Assembly: GCF_013466785.1 (NCBI RefSeq)
Contig: NZ_CP059163.1
Span: 310,001 to 374,000 of the forward strand
DNA from: Nocardioides marinisabuli
Lineage (GTDB): Bacteria > Actinomycetota > Actinomycetes > Propionibacteriales > Nocardioidaceae
DNA length: 64,000 bases
Direction of reading: 5' to 3'
A model generated the notes under the pieces. That model saw nothing but the letters and a program-made list of their open reading frames with translations. It made no database searches and was not told the origin of the DNA. A program made the position numbers and the translations under genes. Shown in pieces: positions 50,390 through 57,525 of this stretch (the first letter of the stretch is position 1; the number at the start of each line of letters is the position of its first letter).

Positions 50390-50827
50390 TCAGGGGGTGC
50401 CGACCCACTCGTCCTGGCCGTCGGTGAAGCGCTGGTGCTTCCAGATCGGCACCTCGGACTTGAGGGTGTCGATGAGGTCGCGGGTGGCGGCGAAGGCCTG
50501 CCCCCGGTGGCTGGCGACGGTGGCCACGACGACGGCGACGTCGCCGATGGCCAGGGTGCCGGTGCGGTGCAGAGCGGCGACGCCCTGCACGTCGTGGTCG
50601 GCGGCCACCTGGTCGCAGACCTCGCGCAGGCGGGTCAGGGCGGTGGGGTGGGCGGAGTAGTCGAGTCCGACGACGCCCTTGCCGCCGTCGTGGTCGCGCA
50701 CCCGGCCCACGAAGAGGTTCAGCCCGCCCGCCGCGTCGTCGTCGAGGGCGGCGAGCACCTCCTCGACCTCCAGCGGGGTCTCGCGGAGGTCGACGAGGCG
50801 GACGACGGGCTGCGCGCTGCTGCTCAC
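50390..50827 (-). CDS. moaE: molybdopterin synthase catalytic subunit MoaE
   Basis: 145 residues from GTG. GLNLFVGRVRDHDGGKGV, the AALHRTGTLAIGD strand and the catalytic-Lys segment PIWKHQRF identify MoaE, which transfers sulfur from MoaD thiocarboxylate to precursor Z. No moaD or other mo genes are adjacent. Confidence 0.95.
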   Translation of the reverse strand: MSSSAQPVVRLVDLRETPLEVEEVLAALDDDAAGGLNLFVGRVRDHDGGKGVVGLDYSAHPTALTRLREVCDQVAADHDVQGVAALHRTGTLAIGDVAVVVATVASHRGQAFAATRDLIDTLKSEVPIWKHQRFTDGQDEWVGTP

Positions 50828-50918
50828 GCCGTCGAGCCTACGACGTCGGTGCCGCCACCCCGCCGGCTCGACCCCACCGGCCCGGCCCGACCTTGCCGCC
50901 GCGGCGTAGCCTGACCCC

Positions 50919-52331
50919 ATGACTGACAAGCCCGCGGACGGCCCCGGCGAGGGCGACGACGAGCAGCAGAACCCCTTCAAGGGCACGCCCTTCGAGCACC
51001 TCTTCGGCGCCGGCGGAGCCATGGGCGGCATGGGCGGCATGGGCGGCGCCGGCGGGCAGATGCCCGACCTGAGCGCGATGTTCGGGGGCAAGATGCCCGA
51101 CCTCAACCAGATCATGAGCCAGATCCAGTCGCTGATGCAGCCCTACGACGGCCCGGTGAACTGGGACCTCGCGGTCGACACCGCCCGCAAGACCGTCGCC
51201 CAGCAGCCCGACCCCAGCCCGTCGCAGCGCCAGAAGGACGCCGTCGCAGACGCCCTCGGCCTGGCCGACCACTGGCTCGACACCGCCACCGAGCTGCCCT
51301 CGGCGATCACCAGCACCGGCGCCTGGAGCCGCGCCGAGTGGGTCGTGGGCACCCAGGAGGTCTGGCGCGGGCTGGTCGAGCCGGTCGCCGCCCAGTCGGC
51401 GCAGTCGCTCTCGGGCGCGCTGCCCGAGGAGGCGCAGGCGATGGGCGGCCCGCTGCTGGGCATGCTCGGCACCTTCATGGGCTCGATGCTGGCCACCCAG
51501 GCCGGCTCGGGCATCGGCACCCTGGCCTCCGAGGTGCTCTCGGTCTCCGACGTCGGCCTGCCCCTGGCCCCCGCCGGGCGCGCGGCCCTGCTGCCGGCCA
51601 ACATCGAGTCCTTCGCCGAGGGCCTCGACGTGGGCTACGACGACGTGCTGCTCTACCTCGCCCTGCGCGAGGCCGCCCACCAGCGCCTGTACGGCAGCGT
51701 CCCGTGGCTGCGCGAGCACGTGCTCGGCGCGGTCAAGGACTACGGGCGCGGCATCGACATCAACACCGAGGCGATCCAGGCCCGCATCGAGGAGCAGATG
51801 CGCGGCGTCGACCCCAGCAACCCCGAGTCGGTCCAGCAGCTGCTCGAGGGCGGGCTCTTCGACCTGCCCAGGTCGCCGCTGCAGGTGGCCGCGCTCGAGC
51901 GCCTCGAGATCGTGCTCGCCCTCGTCGAGGGCTGGGTCGACGAGGTGGTCGGCCAGGCCACCGAGGGCAGGATGCCCGCGGCCGCCAAGCTGCAGGAGGC
52001 CGTACGCCGCCGCCGCGCGGCCGGCGGCCCCGCCGAGGAGACGTTCGCGGCCCTGGTGGGCCTCGAGCTGCGCCCGCGTCGGCTGCGCGACGCCTCCACC
52101 CTGTGGGGCTCGCTGCGCACCCGCCAGGGCGCGGAGGCCCGCGACGGGGTGTGGACCCACCCCGACCTGCTGCCGACGTCGGCCGACCTCGACGACCCGC
52201 TGGGCTTCCGCGACGAGGCGAACGCACCCGAGGCGCTCAGCGACGAGGACTTCGACGCCGAGCTCGCCAAGCTGCTGGGCGGCGGCTCCGAGGAGCGGCC
52301 CGACGAGCAGCCGGGCGCCGACGACGAGTGA
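50919..52331 (+). CDS. zinc-dependent metalloprotease-like protein (DUF2342)
   Basis: 470 residues. Gly-rich N-terminus, a long helical middle, and the family motif LREAAHQRLYGSVPWL where the His/Glu zinc site is predicted (non-canonical, EAAHQR). Orthologous in type and place to mycobacterial Rv3195. Substrate unknown. Its stop overlaps the Nudix start. Confidence 0.88.
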   Translation: MTDKPADGPGEGDDEQQNPFKGTPFEHLFGAGGAMGGMGGMGGAGGQMPDLSAMFGGKMPDLNQIMSQIQSLMQPYDGPVNWDLAVDTARKTVAQQPDPSPSQRQKDAVADALGLADHWLDTATELPSAITSTGAWSRAEWVVGTQEVWRGLVEPVAAQSAQSLSGALPEEAQAMGGPLLGMLGTFMGSMLATQAGSGIGTLASEVLSVSDVGLPLAPAGRAALLPANIESFAEGLDVGYDDVLLYLALREAAHQRLYGSVPWLREHVLGAVKDYGRGIDINTEAIQARIEEQMRGVDPSNPESVQQLLEGGLFDLPRSPLQVAALERLEIVLALVEGWVDEVVGQATEGRMPAAAKLQEAVRRRRAAGGPAEETFAALVGLELRPRRLRDASTLWGSLRTRQGAEARDGVWTHPDLLPTSADLDDPLGFRDEANAPEALSDEDFDAELAKLLGGGSEERPDEQPGADDE

Positions 52332-52927
52332 GCCTGCACGCCGACGCCGTCGCGGTGCTCTCCGCCTGGAGCGCGCCCGACGCGGGCCAGGAGGAGCTGC
52401 GCGAGCGCTACCTCGCCCACCTGCACGACTGCCCCGAGGCGATGCGTCGTGAGGGCCGGCCCGACCACCTGACCGCCAGCACCCTGGTGCTCAGCGCCGA
52501 CGGCGAGCGGGTGCTGCTGACCCTGCACGCCAAGGCCCGGCGCTGGTTCCAGCTGGGCGGGCACTGCGAGGCCGGCGACCCCACCCTGGCCGCGGCCGCG
52601 CTGCGCGAGGCCACGGAGGAGTCCGGCCTGACCGGGCTGCGCCTCGACCCGGTGCCCGTGCAGCTCAGCGCCCACGCCGTGCCCTTCTGCGGCGGCACCC
52701 CCGAGCGGCCCGTGCACCACCTCGACGTGCGCTTCGTGGCGGTGGCCACCGACGACGAGCAGCACGCGGTGAGCGAGGAGTCCCTCGACGTGCGGTGGTG
52801 GCCGACCGACGCGCTGCCCGACCCCGAGCGCGACCTGGTCGACCTGGTGCGGCTGGCGCGTGCGCGGCTGCGCGCTCAGTCGATCTCGTCGCCCTCGTCG
52901 CGGGCCGCCGACCAGCCCATCAGGTAG
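52328..52927 (+). CDS. Nudix hydrolase
   Basis: 199 residues from GTG. Nudix box GGHCEAGDPTLAAAALREATEESG with Gly-first spacing and REATEE metal ligands. Hydrolyses a nucleoside-diphosphate derivative; substrate unpredicted. The 3' end overlaps the convergent metallopeptidase by 52 bases. Confidence 0.92.
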   Translation: MSLHADAVAVLSAWSAPDAGQEELRERYLAHLHDCPEAMRREGRPDHLTASTLVLSADGERVLLTLHAKARRWFQLGGHCEAGDPTLAAAALREATEESGLTGLRLDPVPVQLSAHAVPFCGGTPERPVHHLDVRFVAVATDDEQHAVSEESLDVRWWPTDALPDPERDLVDLVRLARARLRAQSISSPSSRAADQPIR

Positions 52928-53448
52928 CCCCTGGCGCGCTCGGCCTGCGGGTAGTTCTCCACCCAGGCCCAGAACCGCTCGTTGTGGTGGGCCTCCACCA
53001 GGTGCGCCAGCTCGTGGACGATCACGTAGTCGACGACCCACTGCGGCATCTGCTGCAGCCGCGTCGAGATCCGGATGGTGCGCTCCCCCGGGGTGCAGGA
53101 ACCCCAGCGCGAGGACTGGTTCTCCACCCAGCGCACCGACTCGGGCACCGCCAGCCCACCGAGGTAGCGGTCGGAGAGGCTCCTGGCCCGCCCCAGCAGG
53201 TCGTCGTCGCTGGGTCGGCGGCGCTGCTCGGAGCGCTCGATGCGCGCGACCATCGTCGCGACCCACTCGGCCTCCTCGGCCCGGGTCAGCGACGCGGGCA
53301 CCAGCACCACGATCCGGTTGCCGTCGCGGTACGCCGAGACCGTGCGGCGGCGCCGGGCCGAGCGACGTACCTCGACCTCGGGCGGGCACGGCGACGCCGA
53401 CCGCTGCTGCGGGTCGTCGTCGGGCCGGGAGTCCGGCAGGACCGCCAT
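52876..53448 (-). CDS. YgjP-like metallopeptidase (DUF45)
   Basis: 190 residues. Zinc motif HELAHLVEAHHNERFW (HEXXH plus downstream His) and upstream RWGSCTPGERTIRISTRL are diagnostic of the YgjP/DUF45 family, often linked to restriction genes but here stand-alone. Confidence 0.92.
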   Translation of the reverse strand: MAVLPDSRPDDDPQQRSASPCPPEVEVRRSARRRRTVSAYRDGNRIVVLVPASLTRAEEAEWVATMVARIERSEQRRRPSDDDLLGRARSLSDRYLGGLAVPESVRWVENQSSRWGSCTPGERTIRISTRLQQMPQWVVDYVIVHELAHLVEAHHNERFWAWVENYPQAERARGYLMGWSAARDEGDEID

Positions 53449-53458
53449 GACCCGAAGG

Positions 53459-54529
53459 CTAGCTCCTCGCCCACTCCAGCAGGCGCTGCTTGGGCCAGGT
53501 GTTGACGATCCGGTCGGGATCGATGCCCGCCGCCTCGGCGCGCTCGGCACCGTAGGCCAGGAAGTCGAGCTGGCCCGGCGCGTGGGCGTCGGAGTCGATG
53601 GAGAAGAGGCAGCCCAGGTCGCGGGCGAGCTCGAGCAGGCGGGTCGGCGGGTCGCGCCGCTCGGGCCGGGAGTTGATCTCGACCGCCGTGCCGGTCTCGG
53701 CGCACGCCTCGAAGACGGCCTGCGCGTCGAAGGTCGACTCCGCGCGCCTGCCGCGTCCGCCGGTGACCAGGCGCCCGGTGCAGTGGCCCAGCACGTTGAC
53801 CCGGGGGTTGCGCACCGCGGCCACCATCCGCCGGGTCATCGCGTCGGCCTCCATCTTCAGCTTGGAGTGCACGCTGGCCACCCGCACGTCGAGCCGGTCG
53901 AGCATGTCGTCGCTCTGGTCGAGGCCGCCGTCGTCGAGGATGTCGACCTCGATGCCCTTGAGCAGCGTGAAGCCGGACCCCGCGAGGTGGTCGTTGACGG
54001 CGTCGACGACGTCGAGCTGGCGCGCCAGCCGCTCGGCCGAGAGCCCGCGGGCGACCTTGAGCCGGGGCGAGTGGTCGGTCAGCACCTGGTACTCGCGGCC
54101 CAGCTCGATCGCACTGAAGGCCATCTCCTCGATCGGTGAGCCGCCGTCGGACCAGTCGGAGTGCGAGTGCAGGTCGCCGCGCAGCAGCGCGTGCAGCTCC
54201 TCGCCGCCGCTGACCAGGGGTCCGCCGTGCTCGGCCTCGGCGCGCGCCAGCCGGTCGGGGCGCTGCCCGCGCACCGCCTGCTCGATGACCGTCGCGGTGC
54301 TGGGCCCCACCCCCTCGACACGGCGGATCGTGCCGTCGGCGACGGCCGCCGCGACGGCCTCCTCCCCCAGCGGCAGGATCGCCGCCGCCGCGCCCCGGAA
54401 CGCCTTGACCTTGTAGGTGTCCTCGCGACCCCGCTCCAGCAGGAACGCGATCCGGCGCAGCGCGGCGACGGGCCCGTCGTCGTACGCCTGCTCTCCGGTG
54501 CCCTGCTCTCCGGGGGTCTGCTCAGCCAC
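53459..54529 (-). CDS. PHP-domain hydrolase with helix-hairpin-helix (PolX-C-like)
   Basis: 356 residues. N-terminal HhH region (VEGVGPSTATVIEQAV) resembling DNA polymerase X, then a complete PHP metal site: DLHSHSDWSDGG, LTDHS, KGIEVDI, ASVHSK, LGHCTGR, FSIDSDAH. Matches the PolX-type PHP phosphoesterase without polymerase; role probably in DNA end processing. Confidence 0.93.
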   Translation of the reverse strand: MAEQTPGEQGTGEQAYDDGPVAALRRIAFLLERGREDTYKVKAFRGAAAAILPLGEEAVAAAVADGTIRRVEGVGPSTATVIEQAVRGQRPDRLARAEAEHGGPLVSGGEELHALLRGDLHSHSDWSDGGSPIEEMAFSAIELGREYQVLTDHSPRLKVARGLSAERLARQLDVVDAVNDHLAGSGFTLLKGIEVDILDDGGLDQSDDMLDRLDVRVASVHSKLKMEADAMTRRMVAAVRNPRVNVLGHCTGRLVTGGRGRRAESTFDAQAVFEACAETGTAVEINSRPERRDPPTRLLELARDLGCLFSIDSDAHAPGQLDFLAYGAERAEAAGIDPDRIVNTWPKQRLLEWARS

Positions 54530-54618
54530 GCGGCTCCTCCGAGGGGTCGTCCTCCACAGCCGGTGGAGGGGTGTCGGTGCTGGTCAGGGCAGCCTACGGG
54601 GCCGTCCCGACAACGCCC

Positions 54619-54693
54619 GTCCACAGGTTCCTCCCCCGTGAACAGGCCGCTCGTCCACCGTGTACACCGGTTCGTCCACAGGTCTGTCCACAG
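54619..54693. promoter_or_regulatory. cluster of GTCCACAG motifs
   Basis: GTCCACAGG at 54619-54627 and 54674-54682, GTCCACAG at 54686-54693 and GTCCACCG at 54653-54660. They resemble actinobacterial DnaA boxes (TTGTCCACA) with one or two mismatches. The cluster lies in the 283-base gap between the PHP gene and a small zinc-ribbon gene; the rest of that gap shows only a ribosome site AAGGAGG before 54813. Confidence 0.45.
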
Positions 54694-54812
54694 CCTGTGC
54701 TGCACCAGTGTCGGGGATTTCCTCCGCCACGGCGGCCCCCGGGTGCCGTAGGGTCGTGGCGGCCCGGTGCACCCGCCGCGGCGACCCGAGTGAGACAGGC
54801 AAGGAGGCCGTC

Positions 54813-54971
54813 ATGGCGGAGACCTGGAGCGGCGAGTTCTACTGCGTGAAGTGCAAGGAGAAGCGCGAGGCGGAGGGCGAGGTGAAGGTGAACGACAAGG
54901 GCACCCGCATGGCCAAGGCCGTCTGCCCCGTCTGCAGCACCAACCTCAACCGCATCCTCGGCAAGGCCTGA
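54813..54971 (+). CDS. DUF5679 small zinc-ribbon protein
   Basis: 52 residues with AAGGAGG 5 bases upstream. CVKCKEKREAEG and CPVCSTNLNRILGKA give two CXXC knuckles. Conserved actinobacterial family, function unknown; followed by a perfect terminator. Confidence 0.92.
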   Translation: MAETWSGEFYCVKCKEKREAEGEVKVNDKGTRMAKAVCPVCSTNLNRILGKA

Positions 54972-55004
54972 GCCTCCCGACGACGCACCTGCGCACCACC
55001 CTCG

Positions 55005-55035
55005 ACGGCCCCGGACCACAGGTCCGGGGCCGTCG
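55005..55035. terminator. terminator after DUF5679 gene
   Basis: 14-bp perfect stem (55005-55018 with 55022-55035), 3-nt ACA loop. Confidence 0.8.
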
Positions 55036-55095
55036 TCGCGCCCGGGGCTGTGGAGGACGGGGTGCGGAGCGGCTGGCAGTGGGTAGGAAGGACCC

Positions 55096-56022
55096 ATGAG
55101 CTCGTCTCCCCCGCCGCCCTCGCTGCCCGCGCTGCCGCAGCGGCCCCGGTTGCTGCCGGGCGCCGGGATCTACCGCCGCGACGACCGCCACCTGCAGGTG
55201 GGGCTCGGTGCCCCGCGCCGGGTGGTGCTCCCCGACCACCCCGAGGTCCGCGCCCTCCTGCGCTCGCTGGAGTCCCCCGGCGCGTACGCCGACCCGGCAC
55301 CCGAGGGCCCGCGCGCGAGCGGTGCGCTGACCGCGCTGGCCGCGGCCGGTCTGCTGGTCGGCTCCGACGCGCTCGACGACTGCCTGCGCGGCGCCCGGTC
55401 CGCGGGTGGCCTCGACCCCGCCGGGGTGGCTGCCGCGTTCTGCGAGGCCCCCGTCGACGCCCCCCGCCGCCTGCGCGAGCGCGCGCGGGCGCGGGTGCGC
55501 GTCGAGGCCCGGCCCGACCTGCGCGCCGAGGCCCTCGGGCTCCTCGGGGCCTCGGGCGTCGGGCTGCACGAGCCCGCGATGGGACTCGACCCGACGCTCG
55601 TGCTCCTCGTCGGTCACGAGCCCGACCGCGAGGTGGTCGACGAGCTGGTGCGCCAGCAGGTGCCGCACCTGCTCGTCACCGCCCGGCTGGAGCACTACGT
55701 CGTCGGACCGTTCGTGGTGCCCGGCCGCACCGCCTGCCTGCGCTGCCTCGACGCCCACGCGGCCGAGCGCGACCCGCGGCGGGCGGTCGTGCTGGCCCAG
55801 CACGCCCGCCGGGCGGGCGGGTCCGCCGAGCCCAGCGACCCGGCGCTGCGCGCCCTGGCCACGGCCTGGGCAGCGCGCGACGTGGTCCGCCACCTCGACG
55901 GGGAGAGGCCCTCGACGTGGTCGGCGACGACCACGCTGGGCCCCGACCTGGCACCCGAGCACGTCGCGCTGCTGCGCCACCCGCACTGCGGCTGTGCCTG
56001 GGACGTGCTGGCGGCCGGCTGA
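55096..56022 (+). CDS. ThiF/E1-like protein (cyclodehydratase-partner-like)
   Basis: 308 residues. The N-terminal half is like a winged-helix leader-binding domain (PDHPEVRALLRSLE, ALTALAAAGLLVG), then a Rossmann-like core and zinc site: TACLRCLDAH with CXXC and HPHCGCAW with CXC. It belongs to the E1-like/ocin-ThiF group annotated in actinobacteria near uvrD2. No YcaO or precursor lies close by, so it may have a conserved house-keeping role. Compare the zinc-less relative in the RiPP operon. Confidence 0.78.
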   Translation: MSSSPPPPSLPALPQRPRLLPGAGIYRRDDRHLQVGLGAPRRVVLPDHPEVRALLRSLESPGAYADPAPEGPRASGALTALAAAGLLVGSDALDDCLRGARSAGGLDPAGVAAAFCEAPVDAPRRLRERARARVRVEARPDLRAEALGLLGASGVGLHEPAMGLDPTLVLLVGHEPDREVVDELVRQQVPHLLVTARLEHYVVGPFVVPGRTACLRCLDAHAAERDPRRAVVLAQHARRAGGSAEPSDPALRALATAWAARDVVRHLDGERPSTWSATTTLGPDLAPEHVALLRHPHCGCAWDVLAAG

Positions 56023-56034
56023 CCCACCACCGGC

Positions 56035-56196
56035 TCACCACCAGTCGGAGTCGAGCTTGCCCTCCATCGCGCGCACGTGCTCGCGCGAGCAGATGTCGCA
56101 GAACGTCCGGGTGCGACCGCGCTCCACCGCCGTCGACCAGGCCAGCGTCGCTGCGTCGTCGTCCTCCTGGCGGCCGCAGAAGTCACAGGTGCGCAT
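56035..56196 (-). CDS. small zinc-finger protein
   Basis: 53 residues from ATG. CDFCGRQEDDD and CDICSREHVRAMEGK give two CXXC pairs. Function unknown. The start is taken at MRTCDFC; upstream of it the frame overlaps a terminator. Confidence 0.75.
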   Translation of the reverse strand: MRTCDFCGRQEDDDAATLAWSTAVERGRTRTFCDICSREHVRAMEGKLDSDWW

Positions 56197-56245
56197 GCCC
56201 TCCACTGTGGCACGGCGCGGGTGGGCACGCGGCCGGACACACGAA

Positions 56246-56279
56246 GGAGCCGGGCACGACAGGTGTCGTGCCCGGCTCC
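56246..56279 (-). terminator. terminator of small-protein operon
   Basis: 16-bp perfect arms (56246-56261 and 56264-56279), GG loop; it lies just beyond the stop of the gene at 56286. Confidence 0.8.
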
Positions 56280-56285
56280 TCCTCG

Positions 56286-56480
56286 TCACAGCGCGCGGGC
56301 CAGGGCCAGTCGCGCCTGCTGGGCGGCGGTCTCGGCCTTGCGGCCCAGACGCTGGGCCCGGGCCAGGTGGTGCCCGCGGCGAAGGGACTGCGCCTCTCCC
56401 AGGCGCTCGGCCATTTGTATGCGGGCCAGGTTCTCGTGCATCAAGTTCATCTTCGTGCTCCGGTTCGTGGTCGTGGTCAT
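56286..56480 (-). CDS. small basic helical protein, tandem copy B
   Basis: 64 residues. LARIQMAERLGEAQSLRRGHHLARAQRLG then AQQARLALARAL, almost all helix. Clearly paralogous to the 54-residue protein at 56514-56678. Function unknown; may interact with nucleic acid or ribosome given its charge. Follows whiB7 on the same strand. Confidence 0.7.
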   Translation of the reverse strand: MTTTTNRSTKMNLMHENLARIQMAERLGEAQSLRRGHHLARAQRLGRKAETAAQQARLALARAL

Positions 56481-56513
56481 GAGGTCTCTGTCTCCCTGAC
56501 GAGGTGGTGGCGC

Positions 56514-56678
56514 TCAGAGCGCCCGGGCGAGGGCGGTACGGGCCTGGGCCGCGGCCCGCTCAGCACGTCGGCTGAAGCGGTGCGCACGGGCCAGCTCGTG
56601 ATGGCGCCGTCGTCGGTCCGCCTCGTCGAGCCGGGCGCTGATCTGCGCCGCGGCGAGGCTGTCCGGCTGGATGTGCAT
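56514..56678 (-). CDS. small basic helical protein, tandem copy A
   Basis: 54 residues from ATG (MHIQPDSLAAAQISARLDE), with RRRHHELARAHRFSRRAERAA and the same AQARTALARAL ending as copy B. The pair aligns over about 47 residues. Located between whiB7 and copy B, so probably in the WhiB7 regulon; role unknown. Confidence 0.7.
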   Translation of the reverse strand: MHIQPDSLAAAQISARLDEADRRRRHHELARAHRFSRRAERAAAQARTALARAL

Positions 56679-56732
56679 GGTGGTCGTCTCTCTGTGGATG
56701 CTGCGGTGGGTGCTGCGGTGGGGTGCTGCCGG

Positions 56733-57035
56733 TCAGGCCGCCTGCTCGTTCTTGCGGGGCCGGCCGCGGGGCCGCTTGCGCGGGATCACGACGCCTTGGA
56801 GGAAGAGCTCGCCTCCCCACACGCCCCAGGGCTCGCGACGCTCGAGGGCTCCGGCGAGGCACAGCTGGCGCACGGGGCAGTCGAGGCAGAGCGCCTTGGC
56901 CTGCTCGACGTCCTGGGGGGACTCGGCGAACCAGAGCTCGGGGTTGGCGACCCGGCAGGGCATCTGCTCGGGGTCGGCCTGGTCGTGCAGCTGCCCGAGC
57001 GAGGGCTCTGTGCGGTCGAGAACACTGATGGTCAT
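56733..57035 (-). CDS. whiB7: WhiB7 iron-sulfur transcriptional regulator
   Basis: 100 residues from ATG after AAGGAGGTGA. Four Cys (MPCRVANPE, then CLDCPVRQLC) bind 4Fe-4S; GVWGGELF turn follows and the basic AT-hook RGRPRK identifies WhiB7 among WhiB paralogues. It activates antibiotic-resistance genes in response to ribosome stress. A long leader with uORF and terminator precedes it, and a promoter with an AT-rich element is at 57443-57482. Confidence 0.95.
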   Translation of the reverse strand: MTISVLDRTEPSLGQLHDQADPEQMPCRVANPELWFAESPQDVEQAKALCLDCPVRQLCLAGALERREPWGVWGGELFLQGVVIPRKRPRGRPRKNEQAA

Positions 57036-57126
57036 GGATGTCACCTCCTTGTCGACCTGGTAGCGGGTGGGAACTGCTCGTCGATCTCTCGACGGACTGG
57101 GGTGGGGCCGCTGCTGGCAAAGACAA

Positions 57127-57160
57127 AGGCCGCGGATCCCGGTTTCGGGTTCCGCGGCCT
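57127..57160 (-). terminator. attenuator hairpin in whiB7 leader
   Basis: 15-bp arms (57146-57160 and 57127-57141, one mismatch) with a 4-nt loop and, on the minus strand, a T-rich tail TTTGTCTTT. It ends 91 bases before whiB7 and about 22 bases after the uORF stop, as in transcription-attenuated whiB7 leaders. Confidence 0.75.
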
Positions 57161-57182
57161 GGAGGCTCATCGACGACTGCTC

Positions 57183-57371
57183 TCAGCAGGTCGGTGGTCT
57201 CCAGGCAGAGGTCCCCCGGGCGGCGGCGAAGCCGGCCTGGCCCTTCACGGCGCCGAGGACGCCGCGACGGTCGCGATCGACGACGTGACCGGACATGGGC
57301 AGGGTGGTGCCGTACGGGCGCGCAGTCGTCGCGGCGGTCGTGGCCGTCATCGCGATCTGAGTGCTGAACAT
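57183..57371 (-). CDS. whiB7 leader uORF
   Basis: 62 codons with an unusually good AAGGAGGTGG ribosome site 5 bases before ATG. It starts MFSTQIAMTATTAATTARPY. Stalled ribosomes on the uORF could favour an antiterminator fold that lets transcription pass the hairpin at 57127-57160. From knowledge of mycobacterial and other actinobacterial whiB7 leaders; the peptide itself is not conserved in my memory. Confidence 0.65.
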   Translation of the reverse strand: MFSTQIAMTATTAATTARPYGTTLPMSGHVVDRDRRGVLGAVKGQAGFAAARGTSAWRPPTC

Positions 57372-57442
57372 CTGCTCCACCTCCTTCTCGTCCGGTGCGC
57401 GGGCGTCGTCACTGCCCCGGTGCGCGTTTGCTGGTGCTGAGT

Positions 57443-57482
57443 AAACTAGCGGCCCCCTCGTGTAAGGGGCAAACCATTTATT
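57443..57482 (-). promoter_or_regulatory. whiB7: whiB7 promoter with AT-rich WhiB7 element
   Basis: On the minus strand: AATAAATGGT (57482-57473), -35 TTGCCC (57472-57467), 18-base spacer, -10 TAGTTT (57448-57443). WhiB7 is known to bind AT-rich sequence just upstream of the -35, so this fits autoregulation. Transcription would start near 57436, giving a leader of about 400 bases. Confidence 0.7.
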
Positions 57483-57525
57483 GGCTATTTCCAGAACTTT
57501 TTCTGCGGGGGTCCCCGACGCCCGC

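Noticed and set aside
49865..50914. Proteins encoded by frames in the repeat array
   Set aside because: They are translations of the hairpin repeats in several frames and both strands, without a start context.
54619..54693. Replication origin
   Set aside because: No dnaA, dnaN or gyr genes nearby and boxes are few and imperfect.
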